A stretch of DNA of 64,000 bases from Lithospermum erythrorhizon (GCA_019722365.1 JADFUC010001147.1:248001-312000), one strand, 5' to 3'; numbered from the stretch's first letter, positions 25,545 to 37,845 are shown. The notes: generated by a model not told the origin, from the sequence alone. Program-made: numbers and translations.

Positions 25545-27399
25545 CTTTTACCTATAACGTAACGAACAAAGTAAATGAGCAATTGGGTAGTTTTCTTGAT
25601 GGTTTATGAGTATATAAAAGTTGTGAGGCTCTTGAAACGTAGAAAGATTAGTTTATTAATTAACTTTGAAGTGGAGAAGAAGTAGCTTCCAAGATGGACT
25701 AGAAGAAGGCTTAAGCACACTACAAGAACCAAGTTTAAGCAAGTTTATTATGTTTGTAAAGGTTGTTGAGCAGTCCAGAGCTCCAGATGGAGATTGATAC
25801 CAAACCAGCAGCTTAGACAAGGATACAAATGTACAATTGTACATAAGATTTGGTAAATTGTCATAGTTATTAATGTTATTAAGAGGAAATAAAATGGTAA
25901 ATGTTCTGTTTGCTCCATAGGAGTAATATTACTGCATGCGAAGAGGTTCATGTGTCCCTTTCGATGTCAAAATTTTACAAGAGTAACAACATAAATAATC
26001 ACCTCCATCCCATCCCAACTGAGGTGCTATACACATACCTAAACATAAAACTTTCAAACGTGAATTTAAAATTTTACCATGAATGTTCACACCGTCCGTT
26101 CATTTGATCTACGAACGAGTACAAGAGACGTTACTTTTGTAACAGACGAGTATGATGGTAATACATAGTATCGACCATTATACTCGTTCGTTTTAGACCA
26201 AACGACCACGGTGGTCGTCGGCTATCATCAGGTCGTCCATATTGCACCCGACGCCAAATCAATTATTTGCTATGAGTTGTATTCGTCCACTACCAATGAC
26301 TGATGCTACAGAAAGTCCAAAGGTAAAATAGTACACATGAATTTAAATCAGAAATGACAACGAAGTTTTCACATCAGATTCGACGAGATGCTAACTATAA
26401 CTGCTTCCTTATTGATATTATCAACATTAACACAACATACTCCAATATCTTCAAAGGAAATCTACAAATAAGAATCTAAGGGGCCGATACTACGATCCTT
26501 ACTAAGCGATAATAGAAAGGTTTGAAATCGAATAAAAGATCAAGTTGAAATCGGGAAAATAAAGACTTTCGACCATTTCTTTAATTTCAAAGACCTACTT
26601 AAATTACTATCGTTAATATATATAAAAGCCACAATGCTTTATTCATTTTTCATATTATTAATTACTAAAATTATTCTCTTATTCAAAAAAAAAAAAATTC
26701 AAAAGCAGTAATTTAATACAATGTCGGCAGTAACCTGTCATATTTGGATCAATGAGGCCTACTATTTTAGTTTGGATAAGATAAAGTTCATTTTAATTGT
26801 GTTGTTTGGCCTGGATAAGACATGCCAATTTATATGGTATGGTTTCATTGTATTTGAGAATAGAGATGAAGACAGTTGGGGATCTGTTTAAACAATACTT
26901 ATTTTTGTATTTGTGAGACGTAATTAAATTGGAGGCACTATATGTCAGTGACAATTTATTTATGCCTGCCAAGTAGGGAATACCAATTACATTATAGTAA
27001 ACATTGCCACAAATGTAGACCAATATAAAGGAGATGGTTGCAACCATCTTTTGCTGATGAATACGCCAACCATCTTCTTGCTCGCCAATAGCTTATATTT
27101 ACTATATGAACTGTTTGGCTTATCTTGATCCTTTGTCAGATCTCTTTCTGAAGTTCCATATTCTTGAGTACACAGAAGCGCTCATAAGAATCTTAGAAGA
27201 GGCGAACGTGCCAGATTAATGGTCCATAAATACCAGGTAATTATGTTCAACCTAAATCCAAGAACATCTTTATTTATCCAGCCCAAGCATTCAACAATAA
27301 TTTGGGCTTGATAACATCTTTAACAACACCATGAAACTTATCCAGCCTAATTTATACGGTCTGGTTTCATTGCATGCAACATATTCTATTACACACAAG
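25545..27399. other. Intergenic, no gene seen
   Basis: AT-rich and non-coding. It holds the inverted-repeat group at 26111-26218 and a direct repeat (a phrase around 'ggtttcattg' at about 26806-26858 and again at 27337-27385). The right end may already be hAT element sequence. Confidence 0.45.
26111..26218. repeat. Nested inverted repeats
   Basis: ACGAACGAGTA (26111-26121) pairs perfectly with TACTCGTTCGT (26181-26191). In competition, 26147-26159 pairs with 26174-26186 (12 of 13). A small hairpin (gttac/gtaac) lies at 26130-26143, and a 17-nt palindrome acgaccacggtggtcgt at 26202-26218. None overlaps coding sequence. Confidence 0.8.
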
Positions 27400-28749
27400 T
27401 ACGGTCCTAGTTACGGATCATGACCCATCATATACCTACCCTAACCTGACCTGAATCGAGCAATATCTGCTTTTTTTGGGACCGGCATCGATCAACTGTA
27501 ATCCGGCAGAATCTGGCTCATTGTTAACCTGGCCCACCTGCTCAATTTAAAAAAACTATAGAGTTATAGAATCAACATATTAGCAAAGTCAGCATAGGCA
27601 TCCAAACATACATTTAAAAGAGGAGACTCGGCTCAAGCTACGTAATCAACATACAAAAACATTAAACGTATCCAAACGTATCTAATGCTGACATTTAATG
27701 CCCCTCGTAACAAACTCATCATAAAAAGTATTTTGCAGAATGTAATGCAGCAACAAGCAATAGAAGACCGGAAGAGGCATTTAAAGAACGTGCACGTAGA
27801 ATTGCATAACGCTTTACTTCCAACACTCAACAGCAACACTACAAATGTAACGAAGCTTAAAGACTCAAGAGGCCAGTTTTACAAGTAATGGATTGCCCTC
27901 ACCAAACGAGTATCATAGAGGTCATCGTGTGGTTGCTCAAGCTCTACAATCAGACAAACAAACAAAAGCATTCAATAATCAATGATTACACTATTTGAAA
28001 AACGAATACATAATAACACAAACGTAAGGAATACATAGTTAACTTACAATACTATTATTCGCGACTTCTAAAGTCTACGATTTCTTTTCACCCACCTACC
28101 TCTACAAAGCAGCATCTCAACTGCTTTAGTGTTCATGGAAACTCTTTAGGATCAATTATTCTTTTTCCAAAGACTAAAGCTGATTCCAGTTCAATAGCCA
28201 TGATTTAAAGAGTAACGCCCGCTATTTACTAAGGATCGGATATTTGGTCATTAGCCATCTACCAAGTCAAAACATCAAACTTAATCCCCTTTAAAGACAT
28301 TTCAAATTCGACCTCCTTAAGATAACGACCAAGATCTCGGCGTCGCATTATTAATTCCATCAGCTTCCAGAATTCTTCAAAACTTCTTCCAATCCTGAAC
28401 CATCATCATATTCTTCGAGTACTCAATGGGTCTACACATCGGATTGTTCATACATCTTAAACAGGAGAATAATTTATTTCAGAATCTCTTTTATATATTT
28501 TTCAGATCATCACCATCGGATATGTTAATATAAACCCACGAATGAATTTCATTTTATAACGGCGACATGGCAACAATTTAACTCTCAAAATTATGTCATC
28601 ATTGGGCAAGAAGACCTCAAGAAGATGTGCAACAAGAATCAAGAAGATAAAGTGCCAGTGAATCAACACCAGCAAGAAGATAGCAATGCGAACTAAAGAA
28701 ACATGTGCAAGAAGGCAACAATAAGCGTAATGGGGACAAGTTTATCAGC

Positions 28750-29075
28750 AACAATAAGCATAGCAAATGTGAATTTAAAGTCATCATTGGCAACAATAAA
28801 GATAGCTCCTAACGGAAGTCATCATTGACAACAATAAAGATAAAGTAAATGTAACGAACAGCAACAATAAGCATAGCCTCTATGAATTAAGTCATCATCG
28901 AAACAATAAAGATAAAGCAATGTAACGAATAGGCAACAATAAGCATGTGCCTCAAACGGAAGTCATCATTGGCAACAATAAAGATAGGCCTCAATCCTAA
29001 AGCGCATTATCGCAACAATACGAAACAAATTAACCTCATAATCATGTCACAATAAGCATGGGACTAAACCGATAA
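28750..29075. repeat. Minisatellite of about 35-40 bp units in hAT coding part
   Basis: About eight imperfect units start gcaacaataagcata or gcaacaataaagata and often carry gtcatcattg. They alternate in two flavours, suggesting a higher-order unit of two or three. The array sits between the transposase dimerisation region (up to 28345) and the CCAH block (29640). Confidence 0.75.
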
Positions 29076-30829
29076 CATAAAATGCAAATGCTTACGAAGC
29101 ATAATATATAATAGTTACTATAAATACATATCATAGTTATCGATCAAAGACGCCTCCTATCAGATCAACACATTTCTCATAACAATACTTGATTTTTCAT
29201 TTCAACCACAAGATTCCTAACTCAGATTTGTCAAGCTGACATTCCTTATCCAATAACACTTTCACTCTTATGCTCGGCCAAAAGAGATTCACGCTTGGAT
29301 GTAGTTCCACTAATTATCTTAGTCACATCGTAAGCACCTTCAGTTAAATTTAAGATATGTAATGGCGTGATCTCAATCTCGTGGGATCGTAAAGAGCGTA
29401 AAGGCTACATTCTCTTCATATCTAGGCCACACAATTTATACAAACACGCAGGGGCTGACAAAGATCAACCAGTGGAATTTCACCTAGTTTCGTATCCAAA
29501 ACAAAGCTTATTCCGCCTCAAGTCAGCAACTCACTAATAATTTTATTAAATGCTTTGTATCTAGCCTCGAGTTCAACAAATACTTTACACCATTCCTAAC
29601 CTTATCAACCACGCACTTAATTATATCACATCCATCTCAACTAGTAAGTTCAAGACGTGCGCACAACAATCACATTACGAAATATGTCAATTATCAAGAG
29701 GTGTTCACCTATTTGTAAAATCAGATTTCAACCTAGCAATGCAGTTATCATTAGCACTTGGATTATCCACAGAAATTGAAACAATTTTTTCCCTTATATT
29801 CCAACTGTCCATCACCCTTAACAACTTTCTAAATAACCTTCAGAATGAAAGGCGGTACATTAGTAAACGCTATAACTCTTTTATTGTCATTGTCATTTAA
29901 CATCAATATATTGACAAGTACGCTCATATAACCTATTTTTGTTCCCCGCACTCCACCAATAAATCAAATGTTAAACTAATCCTATCCACACATAAGACAT
30001 AGCTTTTTCATCTTAACAGCTTCAATCAAAGAAAATTTTCACAATCTTTTCTTACAAGACGCTAAGAATCCAATATACCAGTGGATATCTCTCTCTCAAA
30101 ACTTATTAAATATAACACATTCCATCATAGAAAACGACACTCATGCCCTAAAATCATATGCAGCGCCAGTTTCTAACTTCAGATGATTATAGCTTCCAAG
30201 AGGCTAAACCAGGGTACTAAGATCACCAACACCAAAGTACTGTGAACTTTTGCATGATTATATTTCCAAGTAGCTAAACTAGGGGTACTAGTATCACCAA
30301 CACTCAAAGTACTATGTGTAGGTATTTTATCACCAACACCTATGCTCAATTTCCTTTTCAAACAATTCTGTAAATGTTTCTACCATTCAAGCCACATGAT
30401 ATTTCTCAATCAAACGATGATAGCCCACACCATTTGCATTTCTTTTTGGTACCATCGCATATTTATAAATAACTTCCATTTCCGCGCTGACAATGGTTTT
30501 TTTTGTCTGGAAAGATTACCATATTCATTCACTTGTCATCCAAACCTCAGCCAGTATCAGTACCACCTTGCATTGCCGACCTTCAAATAGCCACTATTGT
30601 TATTATCCTCAGCCTCCCCGATTCCAAATCCCCAACGGTCTCATTATCATCATAATCATCCATTCGACAGTGAATCATGGTTAACTGGAGCAAGACATAA
30701 TTACAACAATTAATTAACAATCATAATAAATATTTCAAAACTGAAAGACCTGAACATAATCAATTAATCAGAATAAATTCAAAATCAAGTACTAAACCCT
30801 ACTTAATTAAAGTCGAAATCCCTAAAATT

Positions 30830-31090
30830 AATTGCTTTCAGATCTCGAAAACCCTAATTAATTCAAGTCGAAACCCTAACTTAATCAAGTAAAAATTCCT
30901 AATTCATTTTTATTTCATTCAAAACCTGCTAATTCAAACCCTAATTTAATTCAAACCCTAATTTATAAATCAAAACCCTAATTTAATTCAAAACCCTAAT
31001 TTAATCAAAAACCCTAGTTTAATCTCAAAAACCCTTTATTCAATTCAAAACCCCTAATTTAATTCAAAACCCTAATTTATAAATCAAACG
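30830..31090. repeat. Array of telobox-like AAACCCTAA motifs
   Basis: About ten copies of aaaccctaa or a one-base variant, spaced mostly by 'tttaattcaa'-type linkers (period around 18 bp). On the minus strand each reads TTAGGGTTT, the plant telobox. It lies on the upstream side of the hAT transposase remnant (BED finger at 30455). Confidence 0.8.
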
Positions 31091-31700
31091 CTTTTAATCG
31101 AATCCTCAATTAAAAACCTAACTAAAAACTCAAAATACTAATGAACCCTTTATTTTTTACAAGAAGAAAGAAAAATAAATTACACAAAATGTATAAACCC
31201 AAAAAACAAAAAGTTGCCTAAACCCAAACAAAGGCCTAAACAAAAAACAAATCAACCATATTTTAAACATATTTCGATACGGAAATATATGAAACGAAAA
31301 ATAAAACACGCAAACATATTCACAAAATTCAAAACACAGTGACAAAACGAAAAGTCGTAACTCGTGAAACAAACATAATGTCTAGCTTAATTATAATTAA
31401 AAATATTTAGATTCAAAATCGAACCTTAAATATTATCAGGTATTTAACACGGGGGCTGAAGTGGCGCTGAAATACCACAGCTAGAAGGTGGCCTTGTTGT
31501 CTTATATACCCAAAGCCACCTACCGATAACTGTCATTTCTGCCCTTGTCTCTGTTAACGGCTTAATCTGTCCAAACGTTAACTGCTAACTATCCTGCCTA
31601 TCTGATTCTGGCTTCAATTTCTAATCGTGACCTGACCTATTTTAATGGATAGATTATCCACGAGAAAACTGCGCCGATCCCTATGTCATGAATTACCTTA

Positions 31701-32280
31701 CGAGTAATAAATTTACTTATTACTTATCAGTGTAAAGAGTATCTTATATCTCTCTAAGCATTTTTAAAAACTTGTCTTTCTTTGTGCTGCATTTTTATGC
31801 TTCTCTATTCCATTGACCAAAGATGACTTATACTGCTCAAACTTGAGTTAAATTTCTCCAAGTGAGATATATGTACTGAGATGTTCTGTAAATGAGGAAC
31901 ATAATTCTTAAAACGAAATTAATTATGCATAACTATTCACACTGCTCTAGTTTTCTTGGCTTGAGATATATTTCTACTTTCGATATCTCACAGATAAGAC
32001 TTTTTGGCTGACATCGTATTTTATTATAATTTTTTATTTTTTATATTTAAAGCAGCTTATTTTGCGACAAAGATTCTTCAAAAATAAAAATAATGTAAAG
32101 CTTTTATACGCTTTAATCATTTCAAATTAAACATAAAAAATGATAAATATTTGGTAAATCAATCAGATTGCCATTTATCAGACTTTCTTTTACTAGCTTT
32201 TCAGATAAACGACATCTTTCCTCCGCTAATTATCTAAAATACCCTTATTAAAAATTAAGACACTTCATCTTTTTCCCCTA
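31701..32280. other. Intergenic, no gene seen
   Basis: AT-rich and non-coding. Nothing specific apart from TA-rich words. Confidence 0.45.
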
Positions 32281-32540
32281 TACCAATTCTTGCACCCCAC
32301 CGGCCGCCCCACCACCACCTAACCTCCGTCTCCCTTTTCAACAGCCCTAACAAACCCCATGCCCCCCCCACCTAAAGCCCAACCCACCCCTTATCTCCCT
32401 CATGCTCCCCCATCCCACCTCCTACGCCCCACAGCCTCAACCCCTCCCCATAACCCCACCTCACCCCCAACTCGCAACCCCATTCCTCTCTCCTCTCCCC
32501 ACTCTACCAAAAAGGGCATTGGGCATTTAAAGGCCATGAT
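32281..32540. other. C-rich, G-poor tract
   Basis: About 250 bp with runs of C on the plus strand (ccccccccacc at about 32360) and very little G, sharply bounded by AT-rich DNA. A plus frame (32359-32562) is open and proline-rich but looks like a by-product of composition, not a gene. The minus strand has several G-runs of three or more. Confidence 0.7.
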
Positions 32541-32978
32541 AACGCAAGCAAGTACGCAATAGGGTAGAAATGTTAAGTGAAAAGATTTAATCGCGTTTAA
32601 TTTTTAATAAACGATATTTGACAATCGACAGAAATGATTATTTATTAAACATTTAAACCAGTGTGAATAGAATTAAAAAACGGTCAAAGTGGGTGCTATT
32701 TTCCCAATTTCCTCAGAAAATATATTTACAACTCATACCGACATAAGAGAGATGCGTAGCTTAAAAATTTTTAATTTATTTCATTATAGTCAAGAGCTAG
32801 AAAGTACAAAACCATTAACTACATAGTACATGAAAATTAAAATCTCATTATTCCAGCATATAAATTCTTGCAAGAGAATTGAGTAAATTGTATGCACTTA
32901 TTCTACTTTTCACACTATATTTATTTCAGTCATTCTCCATGGTTTTTCCTATTGACGTCTAGTTGTTCACCAATCAAT

Positions 32979-35289
32979 TTATATTGATTTACTCCTAATC
33001 AACCTATCAGAGACTGGACTATTATGCTTTGAAACACTGGATGACATTGCATTTTGTTCCTTGATAAAAGCACGCCACTCATCGATGTATGGAGCTCCAT
33101 CACCATCCTGCAGAATGGGAAGATCAATTTGTTGGCTCAGAAATTGAAGGATCTTTTCAGTGGCTCCAAGAAGTCGAGCTGCCTCTTTTACGCTATTCTC
33201 CCTCTCCTCAATGGATGACGAGTAGCACTTACTTGAAATCGCGAGGGGTAAATTCGTGAGGCCAACAACAAAGATACTTGCAATCAAGTTCACTATCTTG
33301 TTGAAAACTTGCTCATCTGATTGCAGGTTACCATTGTCGCATTGAAATAGCAGAGTTTGGCTAACTCTGTACATGGAATTAGCCGAGATGACCTTTTTAG
33401 GCCAATAGAGGGGATTTTCCAGTAAACTACTCGTTGTGCTTGTCTTGAATTTCATAACAATGTCCTTGGAAATTTTGGCAAGACGTTTGAGAATTTCCTT
33501 GGCATTTTTCCCTTGTATTATCTTTGCTTGGATATCTTTCTCCAGCCACTCGAATTTTAGTTCAACGCCATTCCATACCACGTCTGCTGCCTTGCCAATA
33601 TTTTCCAGTTTCTTTTTCGAGTCTAGATTTTTCTCTATAGCGCGTATGTAAAACATTCCCTCATCCACACTGTGCAACAACTTCCTTTTTTCATCATTTC
33701 CAATGGTTGAAAGGGCAACGCCAATGCTTGTCAAGTTTGCAATTGATAGAGACCAACAACGAGGAGGCTCTACTGCATGGAGTGATTCAACTTCTTCCTC
33801 ATCGAATTCTATGAGGCTATTGAGGATGAAACATTCCCCTGAAATAAGCTCCAATAAGTGACCTTTTTGTTGTTTGGCTCCCATCTGAATCACTTGATCT
33901 AATGCAGTGCAGATACCTTTAACGATTCTTGGAGGCAGCTCCAATTCACCTTCAAGAAGCAAGACATATCCTTTGAGTCTTGCAAGCTCTGTGGCATCTC
34001 CAATATCCAATTCTGATTCATTATTATTGTTTGAGGAACAAATGGTTATCCTTAGGTGATGAAAACAAAAATACAATGGCCTTATAACCAAATATGAGAT
34101 GAGAACAACTAGTTTGCTGAGCATAACAATTATTATTTGCATTGTTATGCAGATGTTTAAAGCAAAAATCTTTACATCCTCAATGATCTTTCGACATGTG
34201 TGATTTGCTATGCGACACACCAGATGTCTATGTTTCAGCTCTTTTAGTCCTTTCGTCCAGTATTGCTCTAGTCTGCATGCATATTTGAAACTACTAATGC
34301 AGGTCTTCTTAGTAATGCTTGAAACGATAAATTTGGATCGAAGTAACAGAGTGGCTACACATCCAAAACATAAAAATAGTTGACTAACTTGAATCAGAGG
34401 AATTGACCACTGGTAATCGGAGTACCATTTTATACCAAGTTGTTGGCGGAAATTAAACAAGGTTGAAAAAAGATAAGAAAGAGAACCGTAACCAGAGATA
34501 ATTGATGCTGCAAGACATGTAATCGACCGTGCCATTACAAACACAGGGTTGCCAGTCTTCGCCATGACCCAGTAAAATTGGATACGTTTTTTGAGACTTT
34601 TGACACAGAATCTTTCCTTCCGTGCATCCAGTCTTAGACCGGAAATTTGCTCGTGCAATTTATGATATTTCAACTCAAGGTAATATTTTGAGGCTGAAGC
34701 TGATAAAGCAGAACATATCAAGAACATAAACTGAGCAAATAAAAAAGGCTGAAGCTGATAAAGCAGAACATATCAAGAACATAAACTGAGCAAATAAAAA
34801 AATCAAAGAGACTGCATATAATAAAGGTTCAACCATACGAGTGAACATTTGAATTATGCTATTCACAGAAAGGGTAATTATGAGGATACCAAGAGCTACC
34901 ATATTCTGCCAAATGTCTCTTGGATGCATCGATGCTAACGAAGGCATGAAAGTAGCCATGGCAGATATGATGACTATTAAGCTACCACATTTAGTTACAA
35001 CTTCAGCATCAGAGAACATCTCTGTTGTTATATCAAGAGGCAATTTCACTGCAACAGCCAATAGCGTCAATGTTGCCGCATTCATCTTGAAATATTCAGA
35101 TGGAATCCATGGTTTGTTATGGAGAACCCCATGGCAAAGATCAGCTGACACTGCAACGAAACAGACTATAGTTGCCGTAGCAATATATAATCCAATATAG
35201 GGTAAGGGTCTACTCGGCAATCCTGGGGAACTGCAACGAGCAAGACATAGATCATAATCAACGGATATTGGACAGTTGCACTGGTTCAT
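32979..35289 (-). CDS. Uncharacterised multi-pass membrane protein, frame broken
   Basis: An apparently intronless gene. The ATG at 35289 opens with MNQCNCPISVDYDL. Its frame runs through four or five hydrophobic segments (e.g. LPYIGLYIATATIVCFVAV, ALGILIITLSVNSIIQMF) and ends at 34675 in a +1 shift. A second frame, starting inside the duplicated segment at 34727 and ending at 32979, gives 582 residues. It has further hydrophobic segments and a long soluble C-terminal half that starts around ELDIGDATELARLKGYVLLL. The cause is a 55-bp tandem duplication; without one copy a single frame of about 751 residues would exist. The N-terminal pattern (PYIGLYxAxA...LHNKPWIPSEYFKMNAATL) matches a plant-specific membrane protein family known to me only as uncharacterised. 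I assign no function. Whether the gene is dead depends on the duplication being real. Confidence 0.8.
34692..34801. repeat. Perfect 55-bp tandem duplication, frame-breaking
   Basis: Copies at 34692-34746 and 34747-34801 are identical. Each starts ggctgaagctgataaagcag and ends in a run of A. 55 is not a multiple of three, so the duplication shifts the frame of the surrounding gene. Both copies encode FMFLICSALSAS in their respective frames. Confidence 0.95.
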
Positions 35290-36239
35290 TACATAAAAAT
35301 GCTCTTTTCGGTAATGCACAAAGATTCAATTTATATCCAACTACAACTTGCAAGTGAAAGTTAAGAGTTGACTTGTAACTGCTCCTTACCAGTGCAACTT
35401 CGTTTACTTAACAGTTGGGAATGTAGATATTGACTACAAGTCTTCACCACAATATTAATGCAATAATTCACTGAGAAAGTGATTTGTAGAAGATAATTGT
35501 TTGGCCTTGAAGAAGAACAAATTGCTCTGAATAAATGACAAAAGCGAAACGAACCCAGAAACTTCGAATTAAATTGTTTCAAGTTATTATGTTCAGTCAA
35601 TCATGATAAGGAAACAAATTATAAAAACTTAGAAGCATGATCATGCACGTGCTCAAACCATAACGTTCAGCCATACATATATATCTTCTACTACGAACTT
35701 GTGGGGAATTTCTGTCGCTCTTAAAAAAAAACCTTCTGGGCGGAACTCATTGGCGTCCTCCCTCTGCTCCATGTGCTTATTAGGAACGGTTCTTTTGGAA
35801 TATCACTTAATCACATTTTCACATAAAGCTTAGCGATAAATTTAACTCATCTACGCCGCAGCCTAAGTTTTAAGAGCTGGAAATAGAAAGGAAGCCGATT
35901 CTAATTAGCAACCGTTGTCGAGGTCAGCTATACGCCTGTAACGGATTAAAGATTGTCATTTACAATTGCCATTCTGACATAACCTACCATACTCAATGCA
36001 AAGAGTATTGTTGCCTGCTACAAAAGAAAAACATAAAAATGAGGACAAACAGATTATATCACAACCTTAGAGTTTTTTTGTATGCTTACATTTTTCGCTA
36101 ACGTATTTCCTATCAAATTTTGGCCATCGAATCACCACATTGATCACCCACAAGACGGGAAGAGTGATTGTAATCAAGGATTTTCTAATCTCTTAAAATA
36201 AAAAACTTCCCCCCACTCCAAGCAAGATTACATACTCGC
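35290..36239. other. Intergenic, no gene seen
   Basis: Upstream side of the membrane-protein gene. No further exon could be joined to it with confidence. Confidence 0.45.
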
Positions 36240-36760
36240 CTCCCCATAATTTTAGTCTAATCATTAATCGTCAAGATTTCGCCTTTTTTCCATTTCGCTT
36301 TTTTTAACTCTTTTCACGATTGTTTTTCTTTTCCTTTGGGATTATGGGCACTCATCGCCTGCGTAAGTTTTTTTAATTTTTCTTACCCCGATTTTGTATT
36401 ATTTCTGCTCCGCGATAACGATATAAACATAATTTATTTCATGGGTCCGTGATACTAAACCAGCAGAGTATGTCATGGTATTATTTTTGTGGTCCGGCCT
36501 ACTATGCCGATTTATATTCCATTAGCTCTCTTTATTACTCATAATTTTAAATTTCATCATTAATTATTCCGTATTTCTCAGATTTTTTTCTCCATTTCTT
36601 TTTTTTTTAACTTTTTCATTATTTATTTTTCTTCCTTTTTTGGGATGCGCTTTTATGCTAGATTTATTCATAATTAATTTTAAAATGGTTTAATATAATT
36701 TTCTTTCTAATTATTCATGTATTCAGTATTTCGTTCTTATTCTTATCTTTGGTTGGTTTT
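36240..36760. repeat. Degenerate direct repeat, about 300 bp apart
   Basis: A T-rich phrase at 36280-36360 (ccatttcgctttttttaact, then cctttgggat) recurs at 36580-36660 (ccatttctttttttttta, then ttttttgggat). It is non-coding. Confidence 0.5.
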
Positions 36761-36959
36761 TCACGACTCATATTCGCTATTTGCCAGATTATTCTTCTTG
36801 CTCATTCTCCTTTTCTGCAAGATCCTCATTCCTAACAAGATCACATTCTCTTCCTAAACCCATCCATCATTCTCATAACATTGTCACGCATTCCCCGGAG
36901 GCATCCCTTTATTCTAAGATTACAACAAGAATACGCTTTGAAATCACAATTAAAAATAA

Positions 36960-37600
36960 CGAAATTTAGGCACAACCAGCATTACTCGGCTGCTGTGAGA
37001 TTTTCGACAAGATGTATCACTACGACACGAAGAACGCTACACTATGACATGAAACATATAAAGAACATACCAACCCACACAATGAACACAAAGATACATA
37101 TACTTTATTACGCAAATACGATAAGACAAATTGCAATGATCAATCTTCAAGCAAAGAATGCATCTCACATTTCAATAATAATACGCTGCTGTGACTAGAC
37201 CTGGCATTCATCGATAAAAACGGATACCATCACAAGACAAGCGTATTTCATAGAATTCAAATTATAATCAATTTGATATTATAAGTTTTAAATGATTATA
37301 AAACCCAATAATTTAACAATCAACACAAACATTTCTTTGACTGATAAATATCAATAAGACGAAAGAACGCGCGTGACATGACATGATAAAACACAGAAGC
37401 AAGACGCAACATAATAACTCGCTTCATAAATAACACAAAGATATTATCTACGGGCACGCAAATACGATGTAAGACACAAGAATGCATCAATCTAAGAAGA
37501 ACATATTCATTATTTCCTCGCCGTATCAATACATGCCAGATTATAATCGGCATTCATTTTCAATAAAAACCCGATACTCAATTGTTTACTCACAGATTTC
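36960..37600. repeat. Degenerate tandem repeat, period about 360 bp
   Basis: A block with 'acacaaagata', 'acgcaaatacgat' and 'ggcattcat...ataaaaac' at 37020-37250 recurs at 37360-37590. It is non-coding, immediately left of the small LTR element. Confidence 0.5.
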
Positions 37601-37628
37601 ATAGAACGAATCTGATAACACTAAGATT

Positions 37629-37845
37629 ATGTCGAGCGAAGCTATTTCAAAGCTTCGATCTTGTCCCGAAAACGGATCTCAGAAGCTTCAACGATTTTAG
37701 CGCAGACTGCTTCACAATGACGTCATTATATTAAGCATGCTGCTTGCCTATATATACGCGCAACTTATAATGTACAATATATAAATAATTATTATTCATC
37801 AATAAATTTCAAGCGCTATATTTTATCGCTTAATCATTACCTACA
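37629..37845 (+). repeat. Left LTR of the small element
   Basis: Starts near tgtcgagcgaagc, contains cctatatatacgcgc, ends tacctaca. The start is approximate. Confidence 0.45.

Larger units (their letters stand above)
27400..31700 (-). mobile_element. Decayed hAT (Ac/RICESLEEPER-like) DNA transposon
   Basis: In broken minus-strand frames, the parts of a plant hAT transposase occur in the right order. A BED zinc finger: KKCKWCG near 30455-30415, then RKHLQNCLKRK near 30400-30360. The catalytic-domain start: DLWW-like and NKRVIAFTNVPP near 29985-29850. The SVDNPSAND block near 29790-29745. The CCAHVLNLLV block near 29672-29640, followed by KVRNGVKYLLNSR. The C-terminal dimerisation domain: RYLKEVEF, KFDVLTW and ALVFGKRIIDP, 28345-28140. 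Multiple frameshifts and stops make it non-functional. Subterminal sequence around 27430-27470 and 31620-31680 ('ctaacctgacctgaatc', 'gtgacctgacctatttt') is of the kind seen in plant hAT ends, but I could not fix exact inverted repeats or an 8-bp target duplication, so limits are approximate. Confidence 0.75.

Noticed and set aside
25718..25730. CACTACAAGAACC, identical at its start to a CACTA transposon terminus
   Set aside because: No inverted partner or subterminal repeats nearby, and it lies just upstream of the rhomboid gene; probably chance.
30830..31090. Interstitial telomere
   Set aside because: Motifs are separated by regular non-telomeric linkers, unlike a true (TTTAGGG)n tract.
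32359..32562. Proline-rich open frame on the plus strand
   Set aside because: Explained by the C-rich composition; no splice context, no homologous motif.
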